The notes beneath the pieces are model-generated. The model was not told where the DNA came from. It was given only the letters and a program-made list of their open reading frames with translations, and did no database searches. Of a stretch of 64,000 bases of DNA, positions 60,701-64,000 are shown piece after piece. The DNA comes from UBA6163 sp041753075 (GTDB lineage Bacteria; Planctomycetota; Planctomycetia; Pirellulales; Pirellulaceae): the NCBI GenBank assembly GCA_041753075.1, contig JBGSVE010000054.1:1-64000 (forward strand), written 5' to 3'. Positions within the stretch are counted from its first letter, which is position 1; every line of letters starts with the position of its first letter. The position numbers were made by a program, and so were the translations under genes.

Positions 60701-63017
60701 GAATTCGACTCAGGCGTTGATCATGATTGACGACAAAGGCTATTTAACCTATTGCAATCAAGCTTGTTTCGACATGCTCGGCTTTGATGCCGAGGAACTT
60801 GGCTCCAAGCCACTGCATGATTTGATTCATCATCATTATCCCGACGGGCGTCCGTACCCAATTTCGGAGTGCCCAATCGATCGCGCTTTGCCCGAAGACT
60901 TCAGTGTGCGGGCTCACGAAGATTTGTTTTTCCGCAAAGATGGCAGCACGTTGCCGGTGCTGTGTGCGGCCAGTCCGATTTTCCGCGATGGCAAACCCGC
61001 TTCGACGGTCATCGAGGTCCGCGACATCACCGAAGCCAAACAAATCGAACTCGAGCTGCGCGATCGCGAGGCTCATCTGCGTCGCGTTATCGATGGCAGC
61101 TTCGCGTTCTTGGCGGTACTGGATACCGAAGGTCGAGTGCTCGAGATCAACAAACCAGCGCTACAGATTGTGGGTGTCGACCGTGTTGATGTGATCGGCA
61201 AGTTGTTCTGGAAGACCAGTTGGTGGAGTGCCGACGAGGACGTTGTCAATCGAATTCGCGACGCGGTTGCGCACGTCGCCGGTGGCGAGGTGTATCGTGC
61301 TGATCTGCCGTATTTTTTGGCCGACGGTGTGCGCCGCATGGTTGATTTCAATCTCAATCCTGTGCTTGATGATGATGGGCAAGTTGCTTATTTGGTTCCG
61401 TCGGGTGTCGATATTACTGATCGATTTAACGCTGAGATCCAGGTTCGCGAGACTCGCGACCGGCTTGACCATGCGCTCAATCGATTGGAGATCGCGATGC
61501 AAGCCGGCAATGCCGCACCGTGGAGTTGGAACCCCGAGACCCAACGCATGAACAGCGACTCGGCGCTGCGGCGATTGTTTGGATTTCCCGACGATGATGA
61601 CAAGACCCTGGAAGAGTTTTTGCAACGCATCGATCCCCAAGACGCGGCACAAGTCACCCAAGCGATTACGCAAGCGCTGACCGAGGGTACTGCGTTCAAC
61701 CAGGAGTACCGCGTGCGGTTACCAACCGCTGACGTTCGCTGGATCCAGGCACGTGGCCAAGGAGTCGTTGATAAACATGGCAAAACGGTCGACTTCTTCG
61801 GTTTCCTAGTGGATGTAACCGAGCGACATCTTTATCAAGACTCGATCGAAGCGGCCCGCGCCGCGGCCGAAGCGGCGAATCGTTCCAAGAGTACCTTCTT
61901 GGCAAACATGAGCCACGAGATTCGCACGCCGATGACCGCGATTCTCGGCTACATCGATTTGATCGCAGACAAAATCGTTGATGTCGAAACGCTTGGCCAC
62001 GTTCATACGATCCGACGCAATGGCGATTTTCTGCTCGACATCATCAACGATATTCTTGACCTTTCAAAGATCGAAGCCGGCAAACTCGACATCAGCCAAG
62101 AAACATTTCCACCCGCAAGATTGATCGAAGATGTGCGCAGCATCATGAACGTTCGAGCGAGTGAAACCGGTATTCAATTGGACATCGAGTTTAAGTCGAA
62201 ACTGCCTTCGCTGGTCATGACCGACGCAAAACGATTGAAACAGATTTTGATCAACCTAGTTGGCAATGCGATCAAGTTTACGCCTGAAGGCAGCGTTAAA
62301 GTCGTTGTCGATCATCAACCGGGATCATTGCGGTTCGAGATTATCGATACCGGCATTGGGATGAGCGGCCAACAAATTGAGAAGCTATTTCAACCGTTTT
62401 CGCAAGGCGATGGAAACGTCAATCGCGAGTTCGGCGGCACGGGCTTAGGGCTGGCGATCAGCAAGCGATTGGCCGAAATGCTCGGTGGTAAAATCGAAGT
62501 GCAAAGCGAACTTGCTCACGGCAGCTCTTTCACCGTCACGGTCGGTGTTGTCGAGGTTGCCGGTAGCGAGCTTGCCGAGCCGCAGCACGACACGGAAATC
62601 AAACCTGAACAGGCCACGAATCAGAACATCGAATTGGACTGCGACATCTTGGTTGTTGACGATCGGCGTGACATTCGGTTTCTCAGCAAAACGTTTCTGA
62701 CTCGCGCCGGTGCCCGCGTCGACGAGGCCGAGGACGGTCAAGCCGCGATCCAGAAAGTTGAATTGCGGATCAGCCAAGGCAGCAGTTATGACTTGGTTTT
62801 GCTCGACATGCAGATGCCGAAGCTCGATGGCTACGCCGCCGCCAAGGCGCTACGCCGACTCGGTTTCGCCGGACCGATCATTGCATTAACCGCCGATGCG
62901 ATGCAGGGCGACATGACGCGTTGCCTCGCCGCCGGTTGCAACGACTACCTTAGCAAGCCGATCGACAAGCAAGTGATGCTCGAAAAAGTGAAACGCTATC
63001 TGGACAGCGGTCACTAA
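57774..63017 (+). CDS. CheB/CheR-PAS hybrid histidine kinase-receiver
   Basis: 1747 residues from ATG 57774. Order: CheB-like domain (1 to about 195), CheR methyltransferase (about 205-490, SAM loop GCATGQEAYS near 325), a middle PAS-type region, a long coiled coil (about 682-733) with repeats of the unit SxEEL, several PAS domains (about 735-1370), HisKA with MSHEIRTPM (His about 1381), HATPase (NAIKFTPEG about 1498; GGTGLGLAISK) and a receiver with phospho-acceptor in LLDMQMPK (about 1677). The CheB domain keeps GAGTDG but lacks the canonical GASAGG serine loop (GGGPSS instead) and the usual QH histidine strand. So it may be an inactive regulatory module, with methyltransferase, kinase and receiver parts intact. 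It overlaps the convergent last gene by 4 bases. Confidence 0.93.
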   Translation: MNIAAADNASTDEPRPVVVGIGGGPSSWAVARRIIADYRDSAAVDLPATAFVLAIGSAAPSDSSPTTRELPLDGLITLFADQSIALEAGCVYAPAMGVAAEIRGGRLTAVSLASDEQAAPIDHLFASIAVHCKEFSVGIILSGAGTDGTLGLRAIGDIGGMTIAQEIDSADERSMPQAAATLGTVDHVLSPDQIPVEILHYAQHMQELDDIDDSSDLNRQIIVAIPRIAAAVEKHTQNDFKHYKTTTLTRRIRRRIHVLKLNTVEAYIDLLQTSREEALRLFRDLLISVTAFFRDPKAFDSLARDVLVPLVQRHEGDAPLRVWVPGCATGQEAYSIAMLLVEVIEQVNKKVSVQIFATDLDERALSVARTGGYPIGIQDEVVEPRLLKFFVKRGSRYFVTKRIRDMIVFSAHNLISDPPFTKVDLISCRNLLIYLGSHLQKKLIPLFHYATRPGGYLFLGPAETLSVNKELYRVLQAKHRLYQRRVTALDRAATLDVPIMNLNRFGVEIDSSSGEVDLFRFAQQIILGEFSPQWTVVDDAGQIQTLSSDPTPFLKMSGGQFKNNVISMAHENLRIGLRAAFSEAKKHRRRSLAQDMSVPVEGGLQRVHVTVQPMPEMGEDSSLHLVVFHRIGTPLQLDSESGELRGGIAASKVVDSSAGQAIEQLELELTRTREALERTVQELETSNEELKSTNEELLSMNEELQSANEELETSKEELQTSNEALVQRNNDIQNLLRSTQIATVFLDNDLRIRGFTPAVGEIYDLVETDVGRPLEKFVAEIQPMPPLPRPSSLADDALIEETIGSSQGRTYIRRTIPYRAPGGDNDGIVVTFSDVTELSNSQQLFKSLVDVSAQIVWITAANGMVMEDSPSWREFTGQTYKQWIGSGWADAIHPEDRQPTLDAWQQSVKSGEPFSVEYRLQHHSGDYQWTHVRAVANRLASGQIYRWVGMNTDIDERKSAEAELQRSNDLIRTIAENSTQALIMIDDKGYLTYCNQACFDMLGFDAEELGSKPLHDLIHHHYPDGRPYPISECPIDRALPEDFSVRAHEDLFFRKDGSTLPVLCAASPIFRDGKPASTVIEVRDITEAKQIELELRDREAHLRRVIDGSFAFLAVLDTEGRVLEINKPALQIVGVDRVDVIGKLFWKTSWWSADEDVVNRIRDAVAHVAGGEVYRADLPYFLADGVRRMVDFNLNPVLDDDGQVAYLVPSGVDITDRFNAEIQVRETRDRLDHALNRLEIAMQAGNAAPWSWNPETQRMNSDSALRRLFGFPDDDDKTLEEFLQRIDPQDAAQVTQAITQALTEGTAFNQEYRVRLPTADVRWIQARGQGVVDKHGKTVDFFGFLVDVTERHLYQDSIEAARAAAEAANRSKSTFLANMSHEIRTPMTAILGYIDLIADKIVDVETLGHVHTIRRNGDFLLDIINDILDLSKIEAGKLDISQETFPPARLIEDVRSIMNVRASETGIQLDIEFKSKLPSLVMTDAKRLKQILINLVGNAIKFTPEGSVKVVVDHQPGSLRFEIIDTGIGMSGQQIEKLFQPFSQGDGNVNREFGGTGLGLAISKRLAEMLGGKIEVQSELAHGSSFTVTVGVVEVAGSELAEPQHDTEIKPEQATNQNIELDCDILVVDDRRDIRFLSKTFLTRAGARVDEAEDGQAAIQKVELRISQGSSYDLVLLDMQMPKLDGYAAAKALRRLGFAGPIIALTADAMQGDMTRCLAAGCNDYLSKPIDKQVMLEKVKRYLDSGH

Positions 63018-64000
63018 CGCAGTTGATTGGCCTCGTCGTCACCTGTGAACCTTTCGTTCTTTGCATCCCAATGCAGTGATCGGTTCAATTCGCGAGTGAT
63101 GTTGACTAGGTGACACACCGTTGCCGTGCGGTGACCGATCTCGACCGGCGCATTGGGTGGTTGTCGCGATACGATGCAGTCGAGCCAATTTTGTAGGTGT
63201 GGCCGAGCGACGTGACCAGCACCGTCCCATTGCTTCGCTGCGCGATCGTCGGGTGCATCTTGAATCAGCTCCGGTGGATCACACTCGAACTGGTTGCGCG
63301 CGATCGACATCCGGCCCTTTGCGCCGTAGAACGTCGCCGTGCGAATGCCGGGAAGCAGATTCATTTCGATCCCACCGGGATAGACAACACGGATCGGTGT
63401 GAAACGCCGTTCGTCGGTAAACGATCCGGTCGGGGGCGGAGTTTTATCGTGCCATTTCTCGTTCCAATCACGTCGCAAGTCGGCCTCGGCAACACCGTCG
63501 ATCCGTGCGAGTCGAAGCGGTCCCGAATCGTCCATTCCCAAGGCATAATGGACCATGTCAACATTGTGACCGCCCCAGTTCGTCATCAAGTGCCCGGAAT
63601 AATCTCTGAATAAGTCCCAGCCGCGCCACAGCCGCGAATCAACCGAGAAAGAGTCCTTGTCCCACAAATGTTTGTTGAACGGCTTTGCCGGTGTTTGACC
63701 GAGAAACAAGTTCCAGTCGAGTCCTGCGGGAATGGGCTCGGCAGGAAAATTCGATTGTTTATACGGCCCGGGAAAGTTTGGAAAGTCGACTCGTGTGACT
63801 CGACCCAAACCGCCATTGCGAATGAACTCGCAAGCGAAGCGATTAACTTCCATCGTTCGTTGTTGGCTGCCAACCTGCAGCACATGATTCCCCGCATTCA
63901 CGGCATTGGCTAACACTCGGCCTTCACCAATCCTCAGCGACAACGGCTTTTCGAGGTAGACATCCAGTCCCGCTTGGAGTGCCAACATTGCGGCTGGAAC
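63014..64000 (-). CDS. Gfo/Idh/MocA family oxidoreductase (5' end outside window)
   Basis: Partial: 329 residues of the C-terminal part are read; the N-terminal Rossmann domain lies to the right of the window. The visible part begins VPAAMLALQAGLDVYLEKPLS (EKP signature) and continues with HVLQVGSQQRTMEVNRFA, GHLMTNWGGHNVDMVHYALG and AKGRMSIARNQFEC. NAD(P)-dependent oxidoreductase of unknown substrate. Its stop codon overlaps the stop of the hybrid kinase by 4 bases. Confidence 0.85.
   Translation of the reverse strand, partial: VPAAMLALQAGLDVYLEKPLSLRIGEGRVLANAVNAGNHVLQVGSQQRTMEVNRFACEFIRNGGLGRVTRVDFPNFPGPYKQSNFPAEPIPAGLDWNLFLGQTPAKPFNKHLWDKDSFSVDSRLWRGWDLFRDYSGHLMTNWGGHNVDMVHYALGMDDSGPLRLARIDGVAEADLRRDWNEKWHDKTPPPTGSFTDERRFTPIRVVYPGGIEMNLLPGIRTATFYGAKGRMSIARNQFECDPPELIQDAPDDRAAKQWDGAGHVARPHLQNWLDCIVSRQPPNAPVEIGHRTATVCHLVNITRELNRSLHWDAKNERFTGDDEANQLR

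Noticed and set aside
1..64000. CRISPR arrays, tRNA, rRNA, insertion sequences, phage genes
   Set aside because: I looked for evenly spaced direct repeats, cloverleaf-like gene ends and transposase or integrase motifs and found none that I could support.

Overview
The window looks like a chromosomal segment of a planctomycete, probably related to the Pirellulales. The evidence is the gene repertoire: several Gfo/Idh/MocA oxidoreductases (one with a twin-arginine leader), sulfatases, an MJ0042-type zinc-ribbon membrane protein, an ECF sigma factor overlapping a Ser/Thr kinase with WD40 repeats, a DUF4114 secreted protein with TadE/TadG-like proteins, a three-gene b558-type succinate dehydrogenase, and a remnant of a secreted PQQ-type propeller protein. 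I see no plasmid, phage, integrase, transposase, CRISPR array, rRNA or tRNA gene.

Layout. 0.2-7.4 kb is a carbohydrate block: a secreted clan-A-like glycosidase, an internally deleted propeller-gene remnant, a tight GH130 / glycosyltransferase-toroid fusion / GH130 operon, and a decayed GH5-like pseudogene. 7.7-15.2 kb has a large AsmA-like protein, a zinc-ribbon proline-rich membrane protein with a small partner, an enolase-superfamily enzyme and an orphan NarL-type response regulator. 15.5-19.1 kb is a minus-strand run: DUF4114 protein, TadE, TadG-like vWA, TadE, CinA C-terminal domain. 19.3-28.7 kb carries a PL10-like pectate lyase, a secreted hypothetical, an exported Mn-type superoxide dismutase with an ECF sigma factor and a hydrolase, a Tat-exported oxidoreductase, a secreted alpha/alpha-toroid protein and a TlpA-like thioredoxin.

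28.8-33.3 kb is an RND efflux pair. 33.6-37.3 kb has an SDR enzyme and the ECF sigma / zinc-finger-kinase-WD40 pair. 37.3-43 kb holds an oxidoreductase, a small membrane protein, a class V aminotransferase, coaD and a large uncharacterised acidic protein. 43.0-46.8 kb is sdhCAB. 46.7-53.1 kb has an NHL propeller protein, a HExxH protein, a DsbD-like transporter with a phosphotransferase, and a TraB/GumN-like protein. 53.2-57.7 kb has a double sulfatase, a DUF4254 protein and a membrane EEP phosphatase. The right end is a 1747-residue CheB/CheR/PAS/histidine kinase/receiver hybrid and the incomplete 3' part of another Gfo/Idh/MocA gene.

Two families of intergenic palindromes are scattered through the window. 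One has the core GTAGCC..CGCCAGA..TTCGG and the other TTGTAGAAC..TTGTCC..; their arms change in a compensatory way between copies, which suggests that folded structure is maintained. The best candidates for undescribed biology are the GH130-GT-GH130 operon, the ECF/ZAS-kinase/WD40 pair, the ATPase-less TadE/TadG/DUF4114 set, the two-active-site sulfatase and the covarying palindrome families. All functional calls come from reading the sequence by eye, without database searches.
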